Shown here: in pieces, positions 48,492 through 58,389 of the stretch
How positions within the stretch are numbered: position 1 is the first letter of the stretch
How the letters are laid out: each line of letters starts with the position of its first letter
Assembly (NCBI RefSeq): GCF_003626645.1
Contig: NZ_RBAM01000016.1
Span: 1-64,000 of the forward strand
Source: Streptomyces klenkii
Lineage (GTDB): Bacteria; Actinomycetota; Actinomycetes; Streptomycetales; Streptomycetaceae
Reading direction: 5' to 3'
Length of the DNA stretch: 64,000 bases
Translations under genes and position numbers: made by a program
The notes under the pieces: model-generated
The model's input: only the letters and a program-made list of their open reading frames with translations
What the model was told of the DNA's origin: nothing
Databases searched by the model: none

Positions 48492-48713
48492 CGAGGCCAG
48501 CCTCCTTCAGGGCCGTGCTGAGCCGATCTCGATCCTTCCGCGGTGCCTGCCGGGGCCATTGCTCCACCTGCGCGTTCGCGGCCCGGCATGGCAGAGTGCT
48601 GCCCTTTTGGCACACCCATTAAAACGACAACCATATCTTCCATGGGTGCATTGGGGCCGCCCGGCGCACTCGCAGCCCACTGCATAGGACACGGGCCTTA
48701 GTCCACAAGCCGA
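48492..48713. promoter_or_regulatory. Promoter region upstream of the terpene synthase
   Basis: Non-coding stretch with an A+T-rich patch (about 48605-48645). CACCCAT (48613-48619) and ATGGGTG (48642-48648) form a spaced inverted repeat that could be an operator. No gene found between here and the terminator at 48714. Confidence 0.5.
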
Positions 48714-48751
48714 GCGCCCCGCGAAGCCCTCGGCAGGGCTTAGCGGGGCGC
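48714..48751. terminator. Terminator of the L,D-transpeptidase gene
   Basis: GCGCCCCGC (48714-48722) pairs with GCGGGGCGC (48743-48751); the inner AAGCCCT and AGGGCTT extend the stem with one mismatch. It lies 74 bp past the stop of the minus-strand L,D-transpeptidase gene. Confidence 0.85.
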
Positions 48752-48824
48752 AGTCGCGGCGGGGCGCCGGCACGGCGTCACCGCGTCACCGGTGGCCGGA
48801 AAGCGGCACCGGAAGGCGTCGGCG

Positions 48825-50009
48825 TTACTTCAGGGCGCTGCGCTTCTGCCACTGGTCCCAGCTCTCCTGCCAGACCTCCAGGCCGTTGCCGGGGTCGGTG
48901 ACCTTGGTGCTGGTGGTGTTCTTGACCTCGACGGTGGAGCCGATGGGGAGGAAGTCGTAGGCGCGCTTGGCGTCCGAGGTGGTCATGCCGAAGCAGCCGT
49001 GGCTGTTGTTCTCCACGCCGATGGAGTTGTTCCACGGCGCGGAGTGCAGGAAGGTGCCGGAGGCGGTGAGGTGCGTGACCCACTTCGCGTCCAGCATCCA
49101 CTCGTTGCCGTGGCCGATGGTGGCGGAGTCCATGACCTCGTCGGCGTTCTTGCTGCGGACGGTGTGGACGCCGCCGCGGGTGGGGTCGACCGCGGAGCCG
49201 GCGGAGCCCTTGATGGTGCCGACGGCCTTGCCGTCCTCGTACATGGTGAGGGTGTGCGAGGGCACGTCGATGACGGCCTTGTGGTCGGCGCCTATGGTGA
49301 AGCCGAAGTCGTAGTTGCGCGCGAACACGCCGCCCTCGCCGGTGTCGACGCCGGCCAGCAGGCCCTTGACGGAGACCTTGGTGCCGCTGGGCCAGTAGGT
49401 CTTGGGCCGCCAGTCGATGCGGTCCTGGCCGGACCAGTCCTTCACCCAGCCCCAGCCGCCCTCCACCTTCGGCTCGGAGGTGACGGTCAGGGACTTCTCG
49501 ATCTCGGCGCGCTTGCTCTTGTCCACGGGGTGGTCGAAGAGGATCGAGACGGGCATGCCCGTGCCCACGGTCTGCCCGTTGGAGGGGGTGTTGGCGAGCT
49601 TGTTGACGCTGTCCGCCGCCTGCGTGGTGAAGGTCGCGCTCGCGGAGGCCTCCTTGCCCTTGCCGTCCTTGCCGCCCTTGGCCTTGGAGCGCACGGTGTA
49701 GGTCGTCTGCGGGCCGGCCTTGCCGTCGGAGGTCCAGGTGGCGCCGTCCTCGGCGAGCTTGCCGGGCACCTTGTCACCCTTGGTGTCCTTGACCTCGACC
49801 TCCGTCAGCCGCCCGCCCTCGGCGCGCACGGATATCGGGGAGCCGAATTTCACGTCCTTGCCGTCGCCGGGCGTGACGGTGATCTTCGGCTCGGCCCCCG
49901 CGTCGATACCGGCCCCGCCCGAACCTCCCGAACAGGCGCTGAGCACCAGCGAGCCCACAAGAGCGGCGGATGCCCACAGGGCGGAGCGACGACCCGTTCC
50001 GAGGTGCAC
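48825..50009 (-). CDS. L,D-transpeptidase lipoprotein with Ig-like domains
   Basis: A 394-residue cell-wall enzyme. Signal peptide with lipobox LVLSACSGG (Cys near 26), then two Ig-like beta domains (about 40-135 and 140-255), then the YkuD catalytic domain with HSAPWN and the nucleophile motif SHGCFGMTTSDAK (Cys near 345), and a C-terminal Trp-rich tail. It makes 3-3 crosslinks in peptidoglycan and resembles mycobacterial LdtMt2 in layout. Streptomyces have several paralogues. Extracellular, membrane anchored. Confidence 0.96.
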   Translation of the reverse strand: MHLGTGRRSALWASAALVGSLVLSACSGGSGGAGIDAGAEPKITVTPGDGKDVKFGSPISVRAEGGRLTEVEVKDTKGDKVPGKLAEDGATWTSDGKAGPQTTYTVRSKAKGGKDGKGKEASASATFTTQAADSVNKLANTPSNGQTVGTGMPVSILFDHPVDKSKRAEIEKSLTVTSEPKVEGGWGWVKDWSGQDRIDWRPKTYWPSGTKVSVKGLLAGVDTGEGGVFARNYDFGFTIGADHKAVIDVPSHTLTMYEDGKAVGTIKGSAGSAVDPTRGGVHTVRSKNADEVMDSATIGHGNEWMLDAKWVTHLTASGTFLHSAPWNNSIGVENNSHGCFGMTTSDAKRAYDFLPIGSTVEVKNTTSTKVTDPGNGLEVWQESWDQWQKRSALK

Positions 50010-50147
50010 GGTGAGACGACCTTTCTGGCTTTCTGCGCGTTATTCCTTCGCTCGTACAGATGATCCACACGCGTGTGCGGTTGCAGGAAGAAAAGAAACA
50101 TTTGTGCATCAGAAGCCGGAAGGCCGGACTCCGCCCTGTGGGGGCGA

Positions 50148-50519
50148 TCAGACTGACGGGTCGTCGCCGACGCTGACCGCCTTGTTCTCGCCGTCGACGA
50201 AGACCACGCGCGGCTTGAGGGCGCGGGCCTCGGCGTCCTCGACCGACGCGTAGGCGATGATGATCACGATGTCGCCGGGGGCGACGAGACGGGCGGCGGC
50301 GCCGTTGATGCAGACCACGCCGGAGCCGCGCTCGCCCTCGATGACGTAGGTCTCCAGGCGCGAGCCGTTGTTGACGTCGACGATGTGGACCTGCTCGCCG
50401 GGCAGCAGGTCGGCCTGCTCCATCAGCACGGGGTCGAGGGTCAGCGAGCCCACGTAATGGAGGTCGGCCCCGGTGACGGTCGCGCGGTGGATCTTGGACT
50501 TGAGCATGGTGCGGTACAT
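50148..50519 (-). CDS. panD: Aspartate 1-decarboxylase
   Basis: A 123-residue pyruvoyl enzyme. Start MYRTMLKSKIHRATVTGADLHYVGS in outline; the self-cleavage site is Gly-Ser in YVGSLT (Ser 25 becomes the pyruvoyl group). Later NGSRLETYVIEGERGSG and NGAAARL are typical. It makes beta-alanine for pantothenate, hence CoA and the 4'-phosphopantetheine arm of ACPs. It is divergent from the PKS gene. panB/panC are not adjacent, so it may be a second, cluster-linked copy or the sole panD. Confidence 0.96.
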   Translation of the reverse strand: MYRTMLKSKIHRATVTGADLHYVGSLTLDPVLMEQADLLPGEQVHIVDVNNGSRLETYVIEGERGSGVVCINGAAARLVAPGDIVIIIAYASVEDAEARALKPRVVFVDGENKAVSVGDDPSV

Positions 50520-50754
50520 GGAGACTCCTGATGTGTCGGCTCCCTGCCTGCTCGTGCAGGTCAAGGGCTCTCTCCGCACCTTACAACGGGCCCCTGACAG
50601 GGCCGCTCGCCCGGGCTGCCGGAGCGGGCGCGCGGGGCGCGGCGGACGGGCGGGGCCGCTTCGCCGCCCCGGTTTGGTGCGCCGCTCCACCTCCCGAATG
50701 AGTGAAGAAACAGGGTGGTTCACTATCCGCACCCGCCCGGGAAATGCCTCACCC

Positions 50755-53700
50755 ATGGAGCCCTTCGCCCCTCCACCCGCCCCGCACGAACACGAACCCG
50801 TCGCCGTCGTGGGCACGGCCTGCCGGCTCCCCGGCGGCATCACCGGCCTCGGCGGCCTGTGGACGGCCCTCGCCGAGGAGAGAGACCTGATCACCGCGGG
50901 CCCGCCGGCCGGCCGGGTGGACGCGGCCCGCTTCCTGGACCCCGACGTGGAGCGCCCCGGCAAGGCGTACACGATGGCCGGCGGCTACCTCGGGGACGTC
51001 TCCGGCTTCGACCCCGAGTACTTCGGCATCTCGCCGCGCGAGGCCACGCACATGGACCCGCAGCAGCGGATGCTGCTGGAGATGACGGCCGAGGCGCTGG
51101 ACGACGCGGCGATCGACGCGGCGGGCCTCGCCGGGTCGGACACGGCCGTCTTCGTCGGCATCAGCGACATGTCCTACGGCGGCTTGCAGATGGCCCGGCC
51201 CGAGGAGGTCACGGCGTACGCGATGAGCGGCTCCGCGCTGTCGATCGCGGCCAACCGGCTCAGTTACGTCTTCGACCTGCGCGGCCCCAGCATCGCCGTG
51301 GACACCGCCTGTTCCTCGTCGCTCACGGCCGTACACCAGGCGTGCGAGACGCTGCGGGCGGGCCGCGGCCGGGTCGCCCTCGCGGGCGGCGCGAACCTGC
51401 TCCTCAGCCCGTACCACTTCATCGGCTTCTCGCGCGCCCTGATGCTCTCGCCGCGCGGGCGCTGCGCTGCGTTCTCCGCCGGAGCCGACGGCTACGTACG
51501 GGCCGAGGGCGGCGGGATGGTGGTGCTGAAACGACTCTCCGACGCGCTGGCGGACGGGGACCGCGTGCACGCGGTCATCGCGGCCAGCGGCGCCAACTGC
51601 GACGGCAACACCTCGGGGATGACCGTGCCGAGCACGGAGATGCAGCAGCGGCTGCTGCACGAGGTGTACGAGCGGGCCGGGACCGGCCCCGACCAGGTGC
51701 TGTACTTCGAGGCGCACGGCACGGGCACGCCCGTGGGCGACCCGCTGGAGTGCCGGGCCGTCGGCGAGGCGCTGGGCCTGCGGCGGGCGAACGGGCCGCT
51801 GCCCATCGGGTCGGTGAAGACCAACCTGGGGCACGCGGAGCCCGCGTCGGGCATGGCGGGCCTGTTCAAGGGGATGCTGGTGCTGCGGCACGGCCGGATC
51901 CCGGCGTCGCTGCACGGCGAGCCCGCCAACCCGGAGATCGACTTCGCCGGGCTGAACCTCAGCCCGGTCGGCAGCATGCGCCCCGTGGCGGACTGCGGTG
52001 ACGGCGGCGTGGTCGGGGTGAACAGCTTCGGCTTCGGCGGCGCGAACGCGCACGTGGTGCTGGGCGCGGCGCCGCCGCGGCAGCGCACGGTGCCGGCCGG
52101 GCCGCGGGGCCCCCTGCCGCTCGTGGTGTCCGCGCGCACCCGCAAGGCGCTGTCGGAGGCGGCCCGCGCCGTCGCGGAACGGCTGGACGGCGTCGGCGAC
52201 CACGAGTTCTACGACGTGTGCTGGACGGCCTCCCGCAGGCGGACGCGGCACCCGCACCGCGCGGCCGTCCTGGCCGCGGGGCCCGGGGACGCGGCGGCGC
52301 AGCTCGCGGCCCTCGCGGCGGACGAGAACGCGCTGGCGGCCGCCTCCGCGCACGTCGAACGGCCCGCGCAGGGCGGCGTGGTGTTCGCCTTCTGCGGCAA
52401 CGGCACGCAGTGGGCGGGCATGGGCGCGGCCCTGATGGCACAAGAGCCGGCGTTCCGCACGGCGGTCGGGGAGGCGGACCGGCACCTGGAGCCGCTGCTG
52501 GGCTGGTCGGTGGCGGAGCTGCTGGCGGCGGGGGCGGGGGCGGACGCGGGTTTGGAGGACACGCCCGGCGAGCGGGGGATGGCCGGCGCCGAGCGGATGG
52601 GCGATACCGCGTTCGCGCAGCCCGCGCTGTTCGCCTTCCAACTCGGGCTCGTCGCGCTTCTGGAGGAGTACGGGGCCGTTCCGGCCGCCGTGCTGGGGCA
52701 CAGTGTCGGCGAGGTCGCGGCGGCGTACGTCTGCGGGGCGCTGGACCTGCCGGCCGCGGCGCGCGTGGTCGCCGAGCGCAGCCGGGCGCAGGCCGCGACG
52801 GCCGGTACGGGGCGGATGGCCGCGGTCGGGCTGGGCGAGCAGGAGGCGGCGGAGGCGATCGCGGGGTACGGCGGGCGGCTGGAGGTCGCCGCGGTGAACA
52901 GCGCCCGGGACGTGACGGTGTCCGGGGAGCCGGGAGCGCTGCGGGAGCTGGGCCGGGAACTGGCCGTCCGGGACGTGCCGTTCCGCGAGCTCGCCGTGGA
53001 CCACGGCTTCCACAGCGCCGCGATGGACCCGGTCGAGGAGCCGCTGCGGGCGGGCCTGGCCGGCCTCGTCTCCCGCGAGCCGCGGCTGCCGATGTACTCC
53101 ACGGTGACGGGCGGGCTCGTCACCGCCGGGCAGCTGGACGCCGCGTACTGGTGGCACAACGCCCGCCGTCCGGTGCGGTTCGCGGACGCGGTGGGGCGGG
53201 CGGCCGGGGCGGGGCTCGCGGCGGTGGTGGAGATCGCCCCGCACCCGGGCCTGGCCGGTGCACTGAACCGCATCGCCTCCGACGCCCGGAGCGGCTCGTT
53301 CCCCGTCGTCTCCCCCGTGACCCGGGAGCTGTGCGACGGCGCGGCCGTACGCCGGGCCGCCCTGCGGCTGCTGGCCGCGGGAAGCGTGAACGGCGTGCAC
53401 GGCAACGGCGGGGGCGGCGTGGACCGCTGGTTCCCGCGGCCCGGCGCGGTCACGGGCCTGCCGTCCTATCCGTGGCAGCGCGAGCCGTACTGGCACGGCA
53501 CTCCGGAGCACTGGGTGCGGACCAGCGGCGACGGCGTGCTGGTGCACCCGCTGCTCGGCGAGCGCGCCCCCGTCCTGGAGCCGACGTGGCACACGCCCGT
53601 CGAGCGCACCCGTACGCCGTGGCTGGCCGACCACCGCGTCGCCGGGGCCGTGGTGATGCCCGCGACGGGGTTCGTCGAACTGGCCCTGGCCGCCGGGCGG

Positions 53701-56700
53701 GAGGCGTTCGGCGGCCCGGCCGAGCTCGACGACCTGGAGATCACCCGTGCGCTGCCGCTGACCTGGGACGCGGCGATGGACGTGCGCTTGCAGACGTCGC
53801 TGTCGGACGAGGACGGCATCGTGCGCGTCGCCAGCCGCACCGGCGACTCGGGCGGCTGGCGGCTGCACGCCCGCGGCCGGATCCGGCGCCTGGCGGCCGA
53901 ACGGCCCGCGCCGGCCGACCCGGCGGAGGTGCGCGGGCGGTTGCCCGGCCGCGTCACCGGCGAGGAGCACTACGCCGCGGTCGCCGCGGCGGGCCTGGCC
54001 TACGGCCCGGCGTTCCGGGTGCTGCGCGAGCTGCGCACCGGCCCCGGCGAGGTCCTCGCCGCGTACCACTGCGACCCGCCGGACGACGGCTACGGCGGGT
54101 ACGTGGTCCATCCCGCGCTGCTCGACGGGGCCCTCCAGGCCGGGGCGCCGCTGCTGGCGGACGCGGAGACCGGCTTCCTGCCGTCGGCCGTCGACGGGGT
54201 CCGCATGTGGGCGCCGCCGCCCGCGGACGGGCTGGTGCACGTGCGGCAGCGCTCGCGCAGCTCGCGCGAGGCCGTGTGGGACATCACGGTCGTGGGCGAG
54301 GACGGCGCGGTGGCGCTGGAGCTGACGGGCTGCCGCCTCCAGCGGCTGGTCCTGCCGGCCGGGGACCGCGGCGAGGAGTACGTCCCGGTGCTGCGCGCCG
54401 CGCCGCTGCCCGGCCAGCCGGTGCCGGCGTGGGTACCGCCGTCGCCGGCCGAGGTGGCCGCGGCGGCGGAGGGGGAGCTGGAGCGGCTGCGGAGGCTGCC
54501 GTCGATCCAGCGGTACGGGACGGCCGACACGCTTCTGCGGCGGCTCACCGGGGCCGGTGCGGCCCGGGCCTTCGCGCAGCTGCTCCCGGGACAGGACGCC
54601 TTCACGTTCGGCGACCTCCTGGACGCCGGGGTGCTGCCGCGGCACGAGGGGCTGGTGAGGCTGCTGGCGCGCACGGCGGAGAAGGAGGGGTTGCTGGAGC
54701 CCGCCGGGGAGGGCTGGCGGCGGCTGGGGACCGGGGAGCCGCCGGAGGCGCGCGAGGTGTCCGGGCTCGCCGACTACCTCCCCGCGCACGCCCTCAGCCT
54801 GCGTTTCGCCACACGGTTGCCGGAGCTGCTCCGCGGGCGGTGCGACCCCCTGGAGCTGCTGTTCCAGGACAGCGGCCCGGAGCTGGTCCAGCAGTACTAC
54901 GACATCAACCCGCCGGTCGCGGTCCACAACGACATGGCCGCCGCGCTGCTGGCCGCACTGATCCGCGCCTGGCCCGCGGACCGGCCGTTGCGCGTCCTGG
55001 AGGTGGGCGCCGGCACCGGCGGGCTGACCGTGCGCCTCTTGCCGCTGCTGGACGACCGCGCCCAGTACGTCTTCAGCGACGTCTCCGGCGCCTTCTTCCC
55101 GACGGCTCAGGCCCGGCTCGGCGAGAACCCCTGCCTGACGTACCGCGTCTACGACCTGGACACCGACCCGGAGGAACAGGGCTTCGACGCGGGCTCCTTC
55201 GACGTCGTCGTCGCCGGGTTCGCCCTGCACACGGCCACCGACCTGCGGGCGGCCCTGCGGCGGCTCGCGCGGCTGACCGCCCCGGGCGGCCATCTGCTGG
55301 CGCTGGAGCTGCACGATCCGGAGGTCGTGGCGCTGCTGTTCGCCACGCTGGAGGACTTCTGGGAGGTCCGCGATCCGGAGCTGCGGCCCGAAAGCATCCT
55401 GCTGCCGCGCGAGCAGTGGCCGGACGTGCTGGCCGGGAGCGGATTCCGGGACGCGGTGCACCTGGGAGTCGCGGACGCGCCCCTGAACGAGCACTTGTCG
55501 CTGCTCCTCGCCCGTACCCCGGCGGAGGCCCGTACCCCGGCGGAGAGAGGTGCCCCGCCGGCCGTCCCCGCCGGGCCGCCCGCCCGCGACTCCTGGCTCC
55601 TCGTCACCGAGGACGCCTCCGAGAGCGCCCTGGGCACGCTGGTGGCCGCGGAGCTGACCGCCGCGGGCCGCACGGCGGCGCGCGTGGTGCCGCTGCCGGA
55701 GGGCGCGGAGGGGTGGCAGGACGTCCTGCGGGAGGCGCCGTCCGCGGCAGTGGTGCTCATGCTGGGCACGGCGGCGGACCGGGCCGCCGAAGGCGACCCC
55801 GCCGCCTGCACGGAGACGGCCGTGCGCCGGGCGGCCGCGCTGCGTTCCCTCACCCTCGCCGATCAGGCGCTGCAAGGCACGGCGCGGCGCCACCTCGTCC
55901 TGGTGACCCACCCCTGCGGGGCCCTGCCCGCCCCGGAACGGCCGGCCTTCCCCGGCCAGGCGGCGGTCTGGGGCGCGACCCGTACCCTGGCCAACGAATC
56001 GGGCATGACCGTACGGCGCGTCTCTCTCGACCGCGGGCCGGGCCCGGCCGAGGACGCGGTGCGGCTGGCCCGCGAGCTCCTCGCCGCCGCGCCCGAGGCC
56101 GAGCAGGACGAGGACGAGGTCGCGCTGACCCGGGGCGGCCGGTTCGTCCACCGCTTCGAGCGCGCCGCGCCGGTCCCGGAGCCGGCCGGTCCGGACAGCG
56201 GGGTCGCCTACCGGCTGCACGTCCAGGACCAGGGCCTGGCCTACGGGCTGCGGTGGACCGAGACGACCGCCGGGGAGCCGGGGCCGGACGAGGTGGTGAT
56301 CGCGGTACGCGCCGCGGCGCTCAACTACCGCGACGTGATGGTCGCTACGGGGCTCCTGCCGCCGATGGCCGAGGACGGCGTCTCCTCGGAGGACTATCTG
56401 GGCCTGGAGGGGGCCGGGGTCGTCACCGCCGCCGGGGAGGACGTCACGGAACTCGCCGTGGGTGACCGGGCGTTCGGCCTGTTCCCGGGCGCCTTCGCCT
56501 CCCACGTGCGGATCCCGGCCGCCGCCCTGCGCCCGGTTCCCGGCGGCATGACCTTCGCGGAGGCCGCGACCCTGCCGGCGGTGTTCTTCACCGTCCAGCA
56601 CGGTCTCAAGCACCTCGCGCGCCTCCGGCCGGGCGAGACGCTCCTCGTCCACGGCGCCGCGGGCGGAGTCGGCCTGGCCGCCGCGCAGTACGCCTCGCTC

Positions 56701-58389
56701 GTCGGCGCCCGGGTCATCGCGACGGCCGGCAGCCCCGCCAAGCGGGAGGTGGCACGCGCCCTCGGCGCGGAACTGGTGCTGGACTCGCGCACCCACGCCT
56801 TCGCCGACCTGGTCCGTGCCCACACGGGCGGCCGGGGCGTCGACGTCGTGCTGAACTCGCTCAGCGGCGAGGCGGCGGCCCGCACCCGTGAACTCCTCGC
56901 CCCCTGCGGGCGGTTCATCGAGCTCGGCAAGCGGGACGTCCTCGGCAACCAGCGCATGCTCCAGCGGGCCCTGGCCGGGAACTCCACGCACTGCGTCGTG
57001 GACGCCGCCGGCCTGGTCTGGCAGGCGCCCGGCCACGCGGCCGTCGTGTTCGACGAGGTCCTCGCGCACGTCCGGGCGGGCGACTACCTTCCGCTGCCCC
57101 ACCTGGCCTACCCCGCCCACCGCGTCGAGGAGGCGTTCCGCCTCCTCCAGCACTCCAAGCACATGGGCAAGATCGTGATCACGTTCGACGAACCGGTCCC
57201 CGTCCACCGCGCGCCCCGCTCCCCGCGGCCCGCCGCCGACGGGACGTGGCTCGTCACCGGAGGCCTGGGCGGCTTCGGCGCGGAGACCGCCCGCCGGCTG
57301 GCCGCGCGCGGCACCCGCCGGCTGGACCTCGTCAGCAGGCGCGGCGAGGACGCTCCCGAGGCCGGCGAACTACTCGCCGGGCTGCGTGCGCAGGGCATCG
57401 ACGTACGGGCGCACGCCGCTGACATCAGCGACGCGGAGGCGGTGCGCGGGCTGGTGGCGGGCCTCGAAGCGGACGGCCGTCCCGTCCGGGGCGTCGTGCA
57501 CGCCGCCATGCACCTGGAGGACGACCCGCTGACGGAGCTCACCGACGAACGGCTCCGTGCCGTCCTCGCCCCGAAGTGGACCGGCGCCCTCCTGCTGGAC
57601 GAGCTGTGCCCGCGAGCGGACTTCGTCGTCTACTCCTCGATCAGCGCCGCGGTGGGGATGACGCACCAGGCCGCCTACGCGGCGGCCAACCTCGCGATGG
57701 AGGCGCTCGTACGGGCGCGGCGGGCCGCGGGCCGCCCCGGCCTGGCCGTGGCCTGGGGCGCCATCGACCGCGTCGGCTACGTCGCCCGCAACGACCTGGC
57801 GGCCGTCCTGAGCGCCGTCGGCGCCCTCCCCGTCGAACCGGACGACGCCCTGACCGCGATGGACGGCATGCTCGGCAGGGGAACGGAGCGGGCCGCGTTC
57901 GCCCGCCTCGACTGGGGCCGGACCACGGGGCTCTTCCCGTCCGTGAACCGCCCCCGCTTCGCCGGCCTGGTGCCCGCCGTGGTCGAGGGCACCACCTGGC
58001 GCCTGGAAGAGCTCCTCGGCCGGCTCGCCGGCGCCGCCCCCGCCGAGGCCTTCACCCTCGTCGAGGACCTCATCACGTCCATGGTCGCCGACACCCTCCG
58101 CATGCCCGCGGAGGAGGTGTACCGGCACCGGCCGCTCCAGCAGTACGGCATGGACTCGCTCATGGGCATGGAGATGCTCGCCAAGTTCCGCACACACCTC
58201 GACCAGGAGGTGCCGGTCATGGAGCTCCTGCACTCCGACGGCTCCGTCCACGGCATCACCGAGACCGTCCTGCCCCACCTCATGAAACAGGCCCGGGCCG
58301 GCACGGTGCCCGCCGGGCTCCCCGCCCTGCCCGGCGTGCTCCCGGCCGCGCCCGGCGGCCCGGAGAAGGGCGAGGCGGGCAAGGCGTGA
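50755..58389 (+). CDS. Single-module reducing, C-methylating type I polyketide synthase
   Basis: About 2544 residues. KS with DTACSSSLTAVH (Cys near 185), EAHGTGTPVGDP and GHAEPASGMAG. AT with GHSVGE (near 648) and HGFHS, which suggests malonyl-CoA. DH with DHRVAGAVVMPATG (near 959) and HPALLDGALQ. C-methyltransferase with LEVGAGTGGLT (near 1415). ER with LNYRDVMVATG (near 1855) and HGAAGGVGLAAA (near 1965). KR with VTGGLGGFG (near 2165). ACP with YGMDSLMGMEML (near 2465). There is no loading module or thioesterase. All domains look active, so a fully reduced alpha-methyl unit is expected, possibly iteratively. Release is probably by the coupled reductase. ATG 50755 is preferred to 50698, because the codons between have low third-position G+C. 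Confidence 0.93.
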   Translation: MEPFAPPPAPHEHEPVAVVGTACRLPGGITGLGGLWTALAEERDLITAGPPAGRVDAARFLDPDVERPGKAYTMAGGYLGDVSGFDPEYFGISPREATHMDPQQRMLLEMTAEALDDAAIDAAGLAGSDTAVFVGISDMSYGGLQMARPEEVTAYAMSGSALSIAANRLSYVFDLRGPSIAVDTACSSSLTAVHQACETLRAGRGRVALAGGANLLLSPYHFIGFSRALMLSPRGRCAAFSAGADGYVRAEGGGMVVLKRLSDALADGDRVHAVIAASGANCDGNTSGMTVPSTEMQQRLLHEVYERAGTGPDQVLYFEAHGTGTPVGDPLECRAVGEALGLRRANGPLPIGSVKTNLGHAEPASGMAGLFKGMLVLRHGRIPASLHGEPANPEIDFAGLNLSPVGSMRPVADCGDGGVVGVNSFGFGGANAHVVLGAAPPRQRTVPAGPRGPLPLVVSARTRKALSEAARAVAERLDGVGDHEFYDVCWTASRRRTRHPHRAAVLAAGPGDAAAQLAALAADENALAAASAHVERPAQGGVVFAFCGNGTQWAGMGAALMAQEPAFRTAVGEADRHLEPLLGWSVAELLAAGAGADAGLEDTPGERGMAGAERMGDTAFAQPALFAFQLGLVALLEEYGAVPAAVLGHSVGEVAAAYVCGALDLPAAARVVAERSRAQAATAGTGRMAAVGLGEQEAAEAIAGYGGRLEVAAVNSARDVTVSGEPGALRELGRELAVRDVPFRELAVDHGFHSAAMDPVEEPLRAGLAGLVSREPRLPMYSTVTGGLVTAGQLDAAYWWHNARRPVRFADAVGRAAGAGLAAVVEIAPHPGLAGALNRIASDARSGSFPVVSPVTRELCDGAAVRRAALRLLAAGSVNGVHGNGGGGVDRWFPRPGAVTGLPSYPWQREPYWHGTPEHWVRTSGDGVLVHPLLGERAPVLEPTWHTPVERTRTPWLADHRVAGAVVMPATGFVELALAAGREAFGGPAELDDLEITRALPLTWDAAMDVRLQTSLSDEDGIVRVASRTGDSGGWRLHARGRIRRLAAERPAPADPAEVRGRLPGRVTGEEHYAAVAAAGLAYGPAFRVLRELRTGPGEVLAAYHCDPPDDGYGGYVVHPALLDGALQAGAPLLADAETGFLPSAVDGVRMWAPPPADGLVHVRQRSRSSREAVWDITVVGEDGAVALELTGCRLQRLVLPAGDRGEEYVPVLRAAPLPGQPVPAWVPPSPAEVAAAAEGELERLRRLPSIQRYGTADTLLRRLTGAGAARAFAQLLPGQDAFTFGDLLDAGVLPRHEGLVRLLARTAEKEGLLEPAGEGWRRLGTGEPPEAREVSGLADYLPAHALSLRFATRLPELLRGRCDPLELLFQDSGPELVQQYYDINPPVAVHNDMAAALLAALIRAWPADRPLRVLEVGAGTGGLTVRLLPLLDDRAQYVFSDVSGAFFPTAQARLGENPCLTYRVYDLDTDPEEQGFDAGSFDVVVAGFALHTATDLRAALRRLARLTAPGGHLLALELHDPEVVALLFATLEDFWEVRDPELRPESILLPREQWPDVLAGSGFRDAVHLGVADAPLNEHLSLLLARTPAEARTPAERGAPPAVPAGPPARDSWLLVTEDASESALGTLVAAELTAAGRTAARVVPLPEGAEGWQDVLREAPSAAVVLMLGTAADRAAEGDPAACTETAVRRAAALRSLTLADQALQGTARRHLVLVTHPCGALPAPERPAFPGQAAVWGATRTLANESGMTVRRVSLDRGPGPAEDAVRLARELLAAAPEAEQDEDEVALTRGGRFVHRFERAAPVPEPAGPDSGVAYRLHVQDQGLAYGLRWTETTAGEPGPDEVVIAVRAAALNYRDVMVATGLLPPMAEDGVSSEDYLGLEGAGVVTAAGEDVTELAVGDRAFGLFPGAFASHVRIPAAALRPVPGGMTFAEAATLPAVFFTVQHGLKHLARLRPGETLLVHGAAGGVGLAAAQYASLVGARVIATAGSPAKREVARALGAELVLDSRTHAFADLVRAHTGGRGVDVVLNSLSGEAAARTRELLAPCGRFIELGKRDVLGNQRMLQRALAGNSTHCVVDAAGLVWQAPGHAAVVFDEVLAHVRAGDYLPLPHLAYPAHRVEEAFRLLQHSKHMGKIVITFDEPVPVHRAPRSPRPAADGTWLVTGGLGGFGAETARRLAARGTRRLDLVSRRGEDAPEAGELLAGLRAQGIDVRAHAADISDAEAVRGLVAGLEADGRPVRGVVHAAMHLEDDPLTELTDERLRAVLAPKWTGALLLDELCPRADFVVYSSISAAVGMTHQAAYAAANLAMEALVRARRAAGRPGLAVAWGAIDRVGYVARNDLAAVLSAVGALPVEPDDALTAMDGMLGRGTERAAFARLDWGRTTGLFPSVNRPRFAGLVPAVVEGTTWRLEELLGRLAGAAPAEAFTLVEDLITSMVADTLRMPAEEVYRHRPLQQYGMDSLMGMEMLAKFRTHLDQEVPVMELLHSDGSVHGITETVLPHLMKQARAGTVPAGLPALPGVLPAAPGGPEKGEAGKA

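Noticed and set aside
50698..50757. Upstream ATG (50698) as the PKS start
   Set aside because: The 19 codons before 50755 have low third-position G+C and no good ribosome binding site; the KS begins normally from 50755.
50749..57207. Long open frame on the minus strand opposite the PKS
   Set aside because: Same G+C artefact; His/Arg/Gln-rich composition without motifs, while the plus strand encodes an intact PKS.
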